This document shows positions 9,601 through 17,707 of a stretch of 64,000 nt of DNA, one piece after another. A model generated the notes under the pieces. That model did no database searches and was not told where the DNA came from. It worked only from the letters and a program-made list of their open reading frames with translations. Each line of letters begins with the position of its first letter. Within the stretch, counting starts at the first letter, position 1. The position numbers and the translations under genes are program-made. Origin of the DNA: Brevibacterium picturae (GTDB lineage: Bacteria; Actinomycetota; Actinomycetes; Actinomycetales; Brevibacteriaceae); NCBI RefSeq assembly GCF_900105045.1, contig NZ_LT629739.1, positions 2,542,001 to 2,606,000 of the forward strand, written 5' to 3'.

Positions 9601-10139
9601 GCGAGCACGTGGACAAGGTGTGGAAGAACCAATGCCTCGACACCCGTCTGCATGTGTCCTTCCTGGCCGAGGAGATCGACGATCACGGTCGTGCCCACGC
9701 CACCTACGATTCAGGTGCCGCGATGTCCGGCGGCCAGCAGCAGAAGCTCGTGATCTTCTGCCTCGCGGCGGCGCTGCGCTACCAGTTGGCCGACCCCGAT
9801 GAGGCGATCTCGAAGTACGGCACGATCATCCTCGACGAGGCCTTCGACAAGGCCGATACGAGGTACACCCGCATGGCGCTCGACATCTTCATCGAGTTCG
9901 GGTTCCACATGGTCCTGGCCACCCCGCAGAAGCTCCTCCAGACCATCGAGCCCTATGTCGGCGCGGCGACTTCGATCGAGAACCCGAGCCGACAGAAGAC
10001 ACTGGCCTCGACCATGGTCTGGGACACGGAGGGCGCAGATGCGGGACGCAGCGATGCGGAGAGCTGCGACGAAGGTGACATTGACGAAGCGGCCGCCGGT
10101 GCTGCTGCAGGCAAGGGTGAGAATGACGATGAGAACTGA
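6675..10139 (+). CDS. jetC: Wadjet SMC-like ATPase JetC
   Basis: A 1154-residue SMC/MukB-like ATPase. The Walker A motif GPSGSGKSS is at about residues 61-69, two long coiled coils surround a central hinge-like region, the ABC signature SGGQQQK is at about 1016, and Walker B ILDEAFDKAD follows at about 1050. The C-terminal tail is acidic and low-complexity. JetC is the DNA-extruding motor of the Wadjet complex; ATP-driven loop extrusion measures plasmid size before cleavage by JetD. All ATPase motifs look intact. Length agrees with the family (about 1100-1200). A 15-bp gap separates it from jetD. Confidence 0.95.
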   Translation: MTEALFPIDAALIADQARARGAHRPDVGSQWRLSEIQIANWGTFDADIHRIPVSHTGHLITGPSGSGKSSLLDGIAAVLTPDKWLRFNVAAQTAGSRIDQRSLVSYVRGAWTRTADSDEDRVVSKYLRPRATWSGIILRYDNGTDRPLSLARLFFIKGSGTKMTDLSDVCILERAGLDLADLQQYARSGLETRKLKSDHPEALITSNGSHARFYARMRKVFGMASESALQLLHRTQSAKSLDSLDRLFRDHMLEPPVTFDLAETAVNQFGDLKDAHDHVVELRRQRDHLLELREASNRYDFAHESAAKAISLNDSLLPFQKRRELDLMRSDLSALRRDLVELEVAADRAKKDYDAAVDEYDLARRATLELGGSEAEHLQQRIDTAETERRAIADRWASLERQLKQADIERVPASAVEFAELQTQIASTLDEETQAAGPSHADHDRFSKARAQVREIEAEIDSLRRSGSTVPNNLLQIRQELAEGTGLSEKALPFAAELIEVDPEHAAWTGAIERVLRPLALTVLVRSENLGAVRSWVDSHRIRGRLVFEEIPAQAPKPRPVNSAKSLVNRVSVADTGFGEWVRSTLSERFDFACVDNPEELDDHPRAVTIKGQVKTSRTRYEKDDRRRIDDRSQWVLGDRESKLEALIAALKEAQTELAEAQTIVEAANAETAQANRRKGILAGIREQSWRDVDLAGAQETIASLEKSLRELEDADGDLQQAIGAERDARAAKEAAEATTRDSDYALRRANEEITGLRSGLNRLEDDVAAGRIPEVDPTIAEQLEARFTRIQRSIRRESLPEIGQQVSQALQAEKDKAQAAASDAGQAVTRLAAEFKAAWSSVASDLTADVADRHDYISMLDEILAHGLPDHENRFRDLLRQRSRDLIGELLNEIHAAPREIEDRVAPINSSLLRSQFDEGRYLRLKVKTRRSETVNAFIADLRKVAGGTWGEEDMDTAEEKYDTLAEVMRRFSSSEHVDKVWKNQCLDTRLHVSFLAEEIDDHGRAHATYDSGAAMSGGQQQKLVIFCLAAALRYQLADPDEAISKYGTIILDEAFDKADTRYTRMALDIFIEFGFHMVLATPQKLLQTIEPYVGAATSIENPSRQKTLASTMVWDTEGADAGRSDAESCDEGDIDEAAAGAAAGKGENDDEN

Positions 10140-10154
10140 CCGGGTGAGGCGTCG

Positions 10155-11456
10155 ATGACGATGCTCACCGTCGCCGAGGCACGGGCGAAGGCTCGTACGC
10201 GCCTGCGTTCGTCCATGTCGACCTGGGCCACCCAACCCACCCCGACAGCCGTTGAGATCGCACTGCACCCGCCGACAGAGAAGCAGGTGCTCGACGACCA
10301 GCGAGCCGCGATGGACTGGGCCGCGAGCTGGCGGGAGATCGCCGCCCCGGGCGCTGACGATTCGACGGCGGAGAATCTGCACGACGCGGAGAGCCCTCAC
10401 GGCCCGATCATCGACTGGACCGAACGCTCCTGGGCCAGGGTCGGGCGCCAACAGATCCCACTCCGATTGCGTCTGAGAACACCGGATGCGGTGGCGAGAT
10501 TCGTCGGTGGTGACGAGGCTCGGCAATGGCGTCGCCTGCGGGAGCGGACCAAGACGATCAGGTCGCGGTTCGACGATCAGGACCCAGCCATCTCGGCGAC
10601 TGTCGAGGACACCGGTGGTGAGGCCGACAATGATCGGATCGTCGATCCGATCGGCCCGGCGATCAAGGCTCATGCGAAACGGATCCTCGGTCTCGGGCAG
10701 GCGGAATTCGACACCCTCCTCAGCGTCGTCGCATGGCTGCGCGACCACCCGGTGGGAACCCTGCGACCACGGCAGCTGCCCATCCGCGGGGTCGACTCGA
10801 AATGGTTCGAAACGCACCGCTCCCTGGTCACAGCTCTGCTGACGGCAGCCGGGCGGCCCGAGGCGGTCGACGTCCTCGACGCCCAACCACGGATGAGAAT
10901 GCGCATCCTCGACCCGGATCTCATGCCGTCCGGGCTCGGCGATATCACCGCACCGGCGCCCCAACTGAGTCAGCTGACGATCGCCCCCAGGCTCGTCTTC
11001 GTGTTCGAGAACCTCGAATCCGTGCTCGCGATGCCCGACTGGGCCGATGCTGTGGCCGTGCACGGGTCGGGATACGCCGTCGACAACGTCGCCCGCCTGG
11101 CCTGGGCACACAGGGCGCGGGTCATCTACTGGGGCGATCTCGACTCGCACGGCTTCGCGATCCTTTCGCGACTGCGCACTCACCTGCCGCACGTGGAATC
11201 GACGCTCATGGACGAAGGCACGCTCACCGCCCACCGGGACCTGTGGGTGCAGGAACCGAAACCGCACCGGGGAGAATTCTCGGGTCTCAGTGGGACGGAA
11301 GCCCGTGCGCTCGCCCGCCTGCGCGCCGAGGGCGATGTTCGCCTCGAACAGGAGCGCATCCCCTGGGACACGGCGCTGGAACGGCTGACCGCCTCGGCGG
11401 GGGAGCCGACAACCTCGGCGAGTGAACCTGCGGCCCCGACAGGGGAACAGGGGTGA
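10155..11456 (+). CDS. jetD: Wadjet nuclease JetD (DUF3322/DUF2220, Toprim-like)
   Basis: The 433-residue protein has a DUF3322-type N-terminal region and a DUF2220 C-terminal domain with a Toprim-like catalytic pattern: VFVFENLES (acidic Glu) at about residue 282 and YWGDLDSHG (Asp-x-Asp) at about 325. JetD is the topoisomerase VI A-like nuclease that cuts the plasmid once JetABC has trapped it. GAGG precedes the ATG at 10155. The metal-binding acidic residues are present, so the whole system looks active. Its stop overlaps the start of an MFS gene (GTGA), which is not part of the described Wadjet set. Confidence 0.93.
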   Translation: MTMLTVAEARAKARTRLRSSMSTWATQPTPTAVEIALHPPTEKQVLDDQRAAMDWAASWREIAAPGADDSTAENLHDAESPHGPIIDWTERSWARVGRQQIPLRLRLRTPDAVARFVGGDEARQWRRLRERTKTIRSRFDDQDPAISATVEDTGGEADNDRIVDPIGPAIKAHAKRILGLGQAEFDTLLSVVAWLRDHPVGTLRPRQLPIRGVDSKWFETHRSLVTALLTAAGRPEAVDVLDAQPRMRMRILDPDLMPSGLGDITAPAPQLSQLTIAPRLVFVFENLESVLAMPDWADAVAVHGSGYAVDNVARLAWAHRARVIYWGDLDSHGFAILSRLRTHLPHVESTLMDEGTLTAHRDLWVQEPKPHRGEFSGLSGTEARALARLRAEGDVRLEQERIPWDTALERLTASAGEPTTSASEPAAPTGEQG

Positions 11457-12616
11457 CCGACCGACCTCGCGGTGGCTTGGCCGCTCTGTGCGTTGCCGAA
11501 CTGGCCAGCTGGGGCCTGCTCTACTACTCGCTGCCGGTAGCGGTGACACCGATCTCCGCGGACATGGGGTGGAGCCATACAACGGTGACAGCCGCGCTGA
11601 CCGTGGGGCTCATCGTCTCCGCCCTCGCCGGTGTGCGGGTCGGACGGCTGTTGGATTCGCACGGGCCACGCGCACTCATGAGCCTCGGGACGGTCATCGG
11701 CATCGTGGCTTTGCTGCTGGTGGCGGCGGCGCCGAACCTCATCGCCTTCTTCGCAGCCTGGGTGTTAGCCGGGTTCGCCCAGGCAGCGACCCTCTACCCG
11801 CCGGCCTTCGCAGTCGTCACCCGCTGGTATGGGTCCGACCGAGTCAAACCGCTGACGACCATCACCCTCGTCGGCGGGCTCGCCTCGACCGTGTTCGCCC
11901 CGATCATCGCCTGGCTCATCGACTCCTGCGGCTGGCGGACGAGCTATATCATCCTCGCCGGGATCCTGGCGGTCACGGCACTGCCGATGCACTGGTTCTT
12001 CCTCAACCGCAGCTGGACCGACGAGGCAGCCGGACAGTCACGAACACCATCGCGGACAGAGATCCGGAGGGTCACGAGATCGACGCGGTTCATCGTCCTG
12101 CAGATCGCCGTTGCACTGTCGACCTTCACCCTCTTCGCGGTGACGATCAACATCATTCCGCTCCTCATCGAACGCGGAGCCGAGTACGGACTCGCGGCGA
12201 TCGCCCTCGGTCTCGTCGGCTTCGGCCAGGTGACCGGACGCTTCTTCTACCCTGCTCTTGAGCGTCGTTCCAGTTCGCGGGCCAGGACCGTGCTGCTCTT
12301 CGCCTGCGGGGCAATCGGGTTATGGCTGTTGGCGTTCGTCCCTGGCCCGATCTGGCTGCTCATCGGCATCGGCATGCTCGCTGGCGGTGTGCGCGGCTGC
12401 ATCACGCTGCTGCAGGCGACCGCCGTCGCCGACCGGTGGGGGACCAAGAACTTCGGTGCGATCAACGGAGTGTTCGTTGCTCCCATCACCGTCGGCACCG
12501 CACTGGCTCCTGTTGCCGGCCCGGCTCTGGCCGGGGTCGTCGGCGGTTACCCGATGATGGCGATCGTCATGGCCGTGCTGCTGACCGCGGCGACGGTGCT
12601 GTCGGCGAAGACGTGA
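11453..12616 (+). CDS. MFS transporter overlapping jetD
   Basis: A 387-residue, 12-helix MFS protein beginning at a GTG that shares 4 bp (GTGA) with the jetD stop; AGGGG/AACAGGG just upstream can act as ribosome site. Helices 1-6 and 7-12 are separated by a basic, Ser/Thr-rich loop (about residues 190-215). GRLLDSHGPR resembles MFS motif A, and the general form resembles monocarboxylate/oxalate-formate type carriers. Location inside the defence operon means it should be co-transcribed and co-translated with jetD, although nothing links it to plasmid restriction. Substrate is unknown; a chance fusion of the operon to a host gene is the simplest explanation. Confidence 0.82.
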   Translation: MTDRPRGGLAALCVAELASWGLLYYSLPVAVTPISADMGWSHTTVTAALTVGLIVSALAGVRVGRLLDSHGPRALMSLGTVIGIVALLLVAAAPNLIAFFAAWVLAGFAQAATLYPPAFAVVTRWYGSDRVKPLTTITLVGGLASTVFAPIIAWLIDSCGWRTSYIILAGILAVTALPMHWFFLNRSWTDEAAGQSRTPSRTEIRRVTRSTRFIVLQIAVALSTFTLFAVTINIIPLLIERGAEYGLAAIALGLVGFGQVTGRFFYPALERRSSSRARTVLLFACGAIGLWLLAFVPGPIWLLIGIGMLAGGVRGCITLLQATAVADRWGTKNFGAINGVFVAPITVGTALAPVAGPALAGVVGGYPMMAIVMAVLLTAATVLSAKT

Positions 12617-12622
12617 ATCCGA

Positions 12623-12663
12623 CGAAACGTGTAAAAAAATCGGCGATTTCTTTACACGTTTCG
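12623..12663. terminator. Near-perfect 20-bp-stem hairpin after the Wadjet-MFS operon
   Basis: CGAAACGTGTAAA (12623-12635) pairs with TTTACACGTTTCG (12651-12663), and the pairing continues inwards with one A-C mismatch through AAATC/GATTT to a 3-nt loop: 19 of 20 pairs in total. There is no long T-run on the plus strand after the stem, so it may be a rho-independent-like barrier, an mRNA-protecting hairpin or an operator. Confidence 0.6.
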
Positions 12664-12782
12664 CCAACGTGACAAATCGCTTGTCATGTTCTCAGACGAG
12701 TCGCCTCTCCTTGATCAGCGGCCTCGTTCGACCCTGAACCCAGGGATCACAGCGTTTTGCCCAATCGATCACGGGCTCGTTT

Positions 12783-12788
12783 TAGACT
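12783..12788 (+). promoter_or_regulatory. -10 box for a leaderless helicase transcript
   Basis: TAGACT ends 7 nt before the ATG at 12796, the geometry of leaderless actinobacterial genes. The same TAGACTGG string precedes the recQ gene at 44959. No clear -35 is visible. Confidence 0.5.
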
Positions 12789-12795
12789 GGTGGAC

Positions 12796-15597
12796 ATGTC
12801 GATGCCCGGGGTGCACCAATCGCGAAAGAGTCAGTCCCCTCTGCGTCGGCACCAGAATGAGGCTCTCGAGGCACTCGCAGGCTCGGTCGCCGACGATGCT
12901 CGCCGGTCCTGGATCGTGCTGCCGCCTGGCGCCGGGAAGACTCGGGTCGGCGTCGAGCACGCGAAGAACCTGCTCGACGCTGGTCACGTCTTCACTGTCG
13001 TGGCCTTCGGCCCCAACACCGCCATCCAGACCCAGTGGGCGAACGCGTGGAACGATCTCGGGGCCGACCGTGCCGGACTCGACCGCGATCTCACCACCAG
13101 ATTCACCGCACTGACCTACCAGTCACTTGCTGTTTTCGACGATGACCGTGACGCCACGACAAGCCTCCTCGACGAACTCGCTCCGGGCGGTCGGGAACTC
13201 GTCGACCGCCTCGGCGATGGGGGTCCAGTGCTGCTCATCCTCGACGAATGCCATCACCTGCTCGATGTGTGGGGCAACCTGCTGGCTGAACTCCTCGACC
13301 TGCTGCCGGGCGTCTGGGTGCTCGGACTCACCGCAACACCTCCGGGAACGATGACGGCAGCGCAGTCGGAGCTGGTGTCCGGACTGTTCTCCGACATCCG
13401 CTACTCCGCCTCGATCCCCGCCGTCGTGAGAGAAGGCGACCTCGCACCATTCGCCGACCTCGTATGGGTGACGACGCCGACGAGCGAGGAGAACAGCTGG
13501 CTGTCCGGACAGGCCGTGCGCTTCACCGAGCTCATCACCGGCATCCTCGACCCCACGCAGGGGAGTGTGCCGTTCCTCGAATGGGTCGACCGACGCTTCC
13601 TGGGCACACGGGGCCAGACCGTCAGCTGGGTGGCCATGAGCCACTCGCACCCGGACCTGTGCTCTGCGGCCCTGCGTCTGCATCACGCAGACCTGCTGCG
13701 ACTTCCTCCCGGCGCCAGCCCGGCCGAACAGCACCGGCGCGATCCGGATGCCGACGATTGGGCGCTGCTCATCGACGATTGGATGCGCCACCACCTGATG
13801 GCCTCCGAGAACACAGAAGACCGCGAACTCGCCGAGGCGATCCGACGTGCCCTGCCCGCCATCGGGTACCGCTGGACCCGGACCGGCATACGGGCAGGAC
13901 GCTCACCGGTCGACCGCGTCATCGCCTACTCGGCAGCGAAACCACAGGCGACGACCGAGATCATCTGCGCCGAGGCCGCCAACCTCGGCGAACGCCTGCG
14001 GATGCTCGTCCTCTGCGACTTCGAATCGCTCACCGCGACTCTGCCCACCGATGTCCGCGAAGTGCTGAGCGAGCGCTCCGGGTCGGCCATGCTCGTCCTC
14101 GAAACGCTCGTCGCCGATGCCCGCACCACGGGGTTGAGGCCGCTCCTCGTGTCCGGCAAGACGGTGGCCGGGGCACCGGATGTGCTCAGCGATCTGCGTA
14201 CGGCAATCGCCGAATCAGACGAGCCATTGGCCTCCCGCCTGCAGATCAGCGAACCGGAATCGGGTATCAGCCGACTCGAAGGGCCGTGGAGCAGCCGGGC
14301 CTGGGTGCCTCATGTGACCGAACTCTTCTCCACGGGCAGATCTCAAGTACTCATCGGCACCCGTGCCCTCCTCGGCGAGGGATGGGACGCACCGGCCATC
14401 ACCGGGCTCATCGACCTGAGCACAGCCACCACTCCGACCGCGGTGACGCAGACCCGCGGTCGTGCCCTGCGCCGTGACCCGAAGCAGGCACGTAAGGTCG
14501 CGCTCAACTGGACAGTAGTGTGCGTCAGCCCCGACCACCCGCGCGGCGACCAGGATTGGGGGCGACTCGTGCGCAAGCATGACGGCTTCTTCGGCACCGA
14601 CTCCGATGGTGACATCGTCGACGGTGTGGCCCATATCGACTCCGTGTTCTCGCCCTACGAGCCGCCCGAGACCGAGCTCGCCGATGAGATCAATGCGCGG
14701 ATGATCGCCCGGTCCCAGGACCGTTCAGAGATCGCGCAGCGGTGGCAGGTCGGCCGTGACTACCGGGACGAAGAGGTGCGCTCGGTGAGGATCCTGCAGC
14801 CGTCCGACCATCGCGGATCCGAGCAGTCGGCACTGACCGAAGCTGACGCCGCGCGCAACGGCGAGATCAGACCGACGCCGCGCCACCTCGGCGGGGATCC
14901 GGGCCGTATTCTGCCGCTCAGGATCACAACTGCGACGGTCGTACCCTGGGTGGGGCTCGGACTGATTCTCCTGGTGATCGGCGTGGCACTGGGTGGGGTC
15001 GGAGGCACGGCTCTGACAGTTCTCGGTCTCGTGCTCTGGGCGAGCCTGCCCGTGATGCTGTCTGCGGCGGGAGCGCGACGGGCTCGGCTCTATGCGCGCC
15101 CGCCGACGGTGGGCCAGCTCGCCGGCACCATCGCCGAGGCCCTGCGCGAGACGAGGAAGAGCAGTGCCGGTCCGGAAGCGATGCGTCTTCGCGTGGATGC
15201 CCGTGGGGATCTGCGGTGTCACCTCGACGCGGATGCACAGTCCGCGGAGGCCTTTGCGCTCGCCCTCGACGAGGTGGTGTCCCCGATCGCCGATCCGCGG
15301 TACCTGGTTCCCCGGTGGTCTCTGCCGCAGCCGCAGACGGGTCTGCGCGGGCAGTGGGAGCGGCTGAAGTTCGGCTGGTCAACGCCGCAGCGCAACGACC
15401 CGATCTGGCACGCGGTGCCCACGGCGCTGGGTGCGAACCGGGAATCGGCGCAGGCCTATTCCCGGGCGTGGAACCGGTGGATCGGCGGTGGTGAGGCGAT
15501 GTACACGAGGAACCCCGACGGGGCCGGAATACTGACCGCCTGCCGGGGGACGAACCCGATGCAGATGTCCTCGGTGCTGCGGACCTCTTGGCACTGA
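12796..15597 (+). CDS. SF2 DEAD/DEAH-type helicase with C-terminal transmembrane segments
   Basis: A 933-residue protein. Superfamily-2 motifs are clear: VLPPGAGKT (motif I, about residues 41-49), LILDECHHL (motif II, about 150), GLTATPP (motif III, about 178), and later IGTRALLGEGWDAP and QTRGRALRRDP (motifs V and VI, about 520-560). After the helicase core, two adjacent hydrophobic stretches at about residues 712-757 look like a membrane hairpin, followed by about 170 residues of soluble C-terminus. Membrane tethering is unusual for this superfamily. The start is ATG 12796, with TAGACT as leaderless -10; a GTG at 12790 and a TTG at 12757 are also in frame. It follows the Wadjet operon on the same strand but has its own promoter. 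A defence or DNA-repair role is a guess. Confidence 0.85.
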   Translation: MSMPGVHQSRKSQSPLRRHQNEALEALAGSVADDARRSWIVLPPGAGKTRVGVEHAKNLLDAGHVFTVVAFGPNTAIQTQWANAWNDLGADRAGLDRDLTTRFTALTYQSLAVFDDDRDATTSLLDELAPGGRELVDRLGDGGPVLLILDECHHLLDVWGNLLAELLDLLPGVWVLGLTATPPGTMTAAQSELVSGLFSDIRYSASIPAVVREGDLAPFADLVWVTTPTSEENSWLSGQAVRFTELITGILDPTQGSVPFLEWVDRRFLGTRGQTVSWVAMSHSHPDLCSAALRLHHADLLRLPPGASPAEQHRRDPDADDWALLIDDWMRHHLMASENTEDRELAEAIRRALPAIGYRWTRTGIRAGRSPVDRVIAYSAAKPQATTEIICAEAANLGERLRMLVLCDFESLTATLPTDVREVLSERSGSAMLVLETLVADARTTGLRPLLVSGKTVAGAPDVLSDLRTAIAESDEPLASRLQISEPESGISRLEGPWSSRAWVPHVTELFSTGRSQVLIGTRALLGEGWDAPAITGLIDLSTATTPTAVTQTRGRALRRDPKQARKVALNWTVVCVSPDHPRGDQDWGRLVRKHDGFFGTDSDGDIVDGVAHIDSVFSPYEPPETELADEINARMIARSQDRSEIAQRWQVGRDYRDEEVRSVRILQPSDHRGSEQSALTEADAARNGEIRPTPRHLGGDPGRILPLRITTATVVPWVGLGLILLVIGVALGGVGGTALTVLGLVLWASLPVMLSAAGARRARLYARPPTVGQLAGTIAEALRETRKSSAGPEAMRLRVDARGDLRCHLDADAQSAEAFALALDEVVSPIADPRYLVPRWSLPQPQTGLRGQWERLKFGWSTPQRNDPIWHAVPTALGANRESAQAYSRAWNRWIGGGEAMYTRNPDGAGILTACRGTNPMQMSSVLRTSWH

Positions 15598-15831
15598 GTT
15601 CGTCGTTCTGCAGGCGGCTGCCCGGTGTTCTGACGGCGAATGCCCGGTGTTGTGCATGCAGACATGACAGAGCCAGTGTCGGTGCTGTCTCTCGTCTCAC
15701 AGCTCCAGACCGCTGATGCCGGGGATAGACTGACAGGGCGGTACCAGCCTGCGTCGGCACTCTGACTCGGATGCCGGCGTGGTCCACCTCGGAGCGCTGA
15801 CAGCTCCACGTGTTTCAACGGAAGGAACTTT
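15598..15831. other. Intergenic region before the pyruvate oxidoreductase
   Basis: 234 bp without a convincing gene. It holds two imperfect copies of GCCCGGTGTT (about 15618-15627 and 15641-15650) and presumably the promoter of the next gene. GGAAGGA about 9 nt before the ATG at 15832 is a strong ribosome site. Confidence 0.5.
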
Positions 15832-17547
15832 ATGCCCACCGTCGCCAGAAACATTGTCGATACGCTCGCTGCCAGCGGAGTCAAGCGCGTCTACGGCATC
15901 CCCGGAGATTCGCTCAACGGCTTCACCGACGCCTTGCGCGTCAATCCTCAGCTCGACTGGGTTCAGGTTCGCCACGAGGAGGCGGCGTCATTCGCAGCCA
16001 GCGGCGAGGCCGCACTGACCGGTGAACTCGCCGTCTGCGCCGGCAGCTGCGGACCGGGAAACCTCCACCTCATCAACGGCCTCTACGACGCTCAGCGCTC
16101 CCGTGTCCCGGTGCTCGCGATCGCCGCACACATCCCTAGCGATGAGATCGGCTCGAACTACTTCCAAGAGACCCACCCGACCGACCTGTTCCGCGAATGC
16201 AGCGTCTACCTCGAACATGTGGCCACCGCGGAGCAGATGCCCCGCCTGCTGCGCATCGCCATGCGCGAGGCCATCGAAAAGCGCGGAGTCGCGGTCCTCG
16301 TCATCCCCGGCGACGTCGCCCTGACCGAGATCGATGCCGCCGCCGAGGTGGTGCGGTCCTATGCGCCGCACGTGATCCCTGCTGATTCCCAGGTGGAGGC
16401 CGCAGCGAAGGCACTGAACAAGGGCAAGAAGACCACGATCCTCGCCGGTGCCGGAACGGAAGGCGCCCACGACGAGCTCATCGCCATCGCGGAGAAGCTG
16501 CAGGCGCCGATCGTCCACGCGCTGCGCGGCAAGCAATTCATCGAGTACGACAATCCCTACGACGTGGGAATGACAGGTCTGCTCGGATTTTCCTCCGGCT
16601 ATCACGCGCTCAAGGGCTGCGACACCCTGCTCATGCTGGGCACGGATCTGCCCTATCAGCAGTTCTATCCCGACGATGCCACGGTCATCCAGGTGGATGT
16701 CCGAGGTTCTCAGATCGGGAGGCGGACCCCGGTCGACATCGGACTGGTCGGAACCGTGGCCGACACCGTTGACACCCTGCTGCCGTTGATCAAACCGAGC
16801 CGCAGCAGCACACATCTGAAGTCGATGACCAAGCACTACGAGAAGACCCGCAAGGAACTCGACGAGCTCGCAACACCGTCGAAGCGGACGATCCACCCGC
16901 AGTATCTGACTCGGCTCATCGACGAGGCGGCCGATGACGATGCCGTCTTCATCCCCGATGTCGGCTCACCGGTGACCTGGGCGGCCAGGTACCTGACGAT
17001 GAACGGCAAGCGTTCGCTGATCGGGTCCTTCAGCCACGGCTCCATGGCCAATGCTCTGTCACAGAGCGTCGGCGTGCAGTCGGCCTTCCCTGATCGGCAG
17101 ACCATTGCCCTGGCCGGAGACGGCGGGTTGGCGATGCTGCTGGGCGAGCTCCTCACCTTGACCCAGAACAAGCTGCCGGTCAAGACCGTCGTCTACAACA
17201 ACTCCTCACTGAATTTCGTGGAACTGGAGATGAAGGCGGCAGGCTTCGTCACCTTCGGAACGGAGCTGGAGAACCCTGACTTCTCCACCATCGCCGAGGC
17301 GGTCGGCATCAAGGGCTTCCGCGTCGAGAAGTCCAAAGACCTGCCGAAGGTGGTCAAGGAGTTCCTCGCCTACGACGGCGCGGCGGTCCTCGACGTCGTC
17401 ACCGAACGGCAGGAGATGTCCATGCCGCCGACGATCACCGCCGAGCAGGCCAAGGGCTTCGCGCTCTATGCGATCCGCACGGTGATGTCGGGCAAGGGCG
17501 ACGAGCTCATCGACCTGGCACGCACGAACATCCGCCAGCTGTTCTGA
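15832..17547 (+). CDS. poxB: Pyruvate dehydrogenase (quinone) / pyruvate oxidase
   Basis: A 571-residue thiamine-diphosphate enzyme of the POX/acetolactate-synthase family. It opens with GIPGDSLNGF, has the catalytic Glu in RHEEAASFAASGEA (about residue 50), the FAD-domain region in the middle, and the ThDP/Mg2+ motif GDGGLAMLLGELLTL followed by NNSSLNF (about residues 428-463). The enzyme oxidises pyruvate to acetate and CO2 and passes electrons to membrane quinone. The C-terminal helix region (about the last 25 residues) fits the peripheral-membrane tail known for PoxB. It stands alone, with a strong hairpin between it and the convergent rib operon. Acetolactate synthase is excluded mainly by the overall PoxB-like pattern and the lack of a neighbouring small subunit. 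Confidence 0.92.
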   Translation: MPTVARNIVDTLAASGVKRVYGIPGDSLNGFTDALRVNPQLDWVQVRHEEAASFAASGEAALTGELAVCAGSCGPGNLHLINGLYDAQRSRVPVLAIAAHIPSDEIGSNYFQETHPTDLFRECSVYLEHVATAEQMPRLLRIAMREAIEKRGVAVLVIPGDVALTEIDAAAEVVRSYAPHVIPADSQVEAAAKALNKGKKTTILAGAGTEGAHDELIAIAEKLQAPIVHALRGKQFIEYDNPYDVGMTGLLGFSSGYHALKGCDTLLMLGTDLPYQQFYPDDATVIQVDVRGSQIGRRTPVDIGLVGTVADTVDTLLPLIKPSRSSTHLKSMTKHYEKTRKELDELATPSKRTIHPQYLTRLIDEAADDDAVFIPDVGSPVTWAARYLTMNGKRSLIGSFSHGSMANALSQSVGVQSAFPDRQTIALAGDGGLAMLLGELLTLTQNKLPVKTVVYNNSSLNFVELEMKAAGFVTFGTELENPDFSTIAEAVGIKGFRVEKSKDLPKVVKEFLAYDGAAVLDVVTERQEMSMPPTITAEQAKGFALYAIRTVMSGKGDELIDLARTNIRQLF

Positions 17548-17620
17548 GGGTCTCGCTCAACCGGTCGGGCTGTCGCTCGGTCTCGGCAGCAGCCGGCGAG
17601 GCAGAACGCGCCCAACGTTG

Positions 17621-17692
17621 AAACGGTCGGTAAGTCCGAGTCGATTTTGAGCCCAAAAGGGCCGTTCATCGACTCGGACTTACCGACCGTTT
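17621..17692. terminator. 25-bp perfect inverted repeat between convergent poxB and ribH
   Basis: The arms 17621-17645 and 17668-17692 are exact reverse complements (25 bp, beginning AAACGGTCGGTAAGT). The 22-nt loop contains a further GCCC-AAAA-GGGC mini-hairpin (17651-17662). The element lies between the ends of two convergent genes and should work as a bidirectional transcription terminator, although flanking T-runs are only three bases. Confidence 0.75.
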
Positions 17693-17707
17693 GCGATCGG
17701 ACCCAGT

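Noticed and set aside
8070..9698. Long open frame (542 codons) on the minus strand inside jetC
   Set aside because: It lies wholly opposite a well-supported SMC-like gene, has low-complexity composition and no motif; typical antisense openness in high-GC DNA.
9711..11582. Minus-strand open frame of 623 codons across jetC/jetD
   Set aside because: It crosses two confirmed genes, is rich in Arg/Pro/Gly and shows no family signature.
17621..17692. Perfect 25-bp inverted repeat as an insertion-sequence remnant
   Set aside because: No transposase fragment and no target-site duplication is visible; the convergent location favours a terminator.
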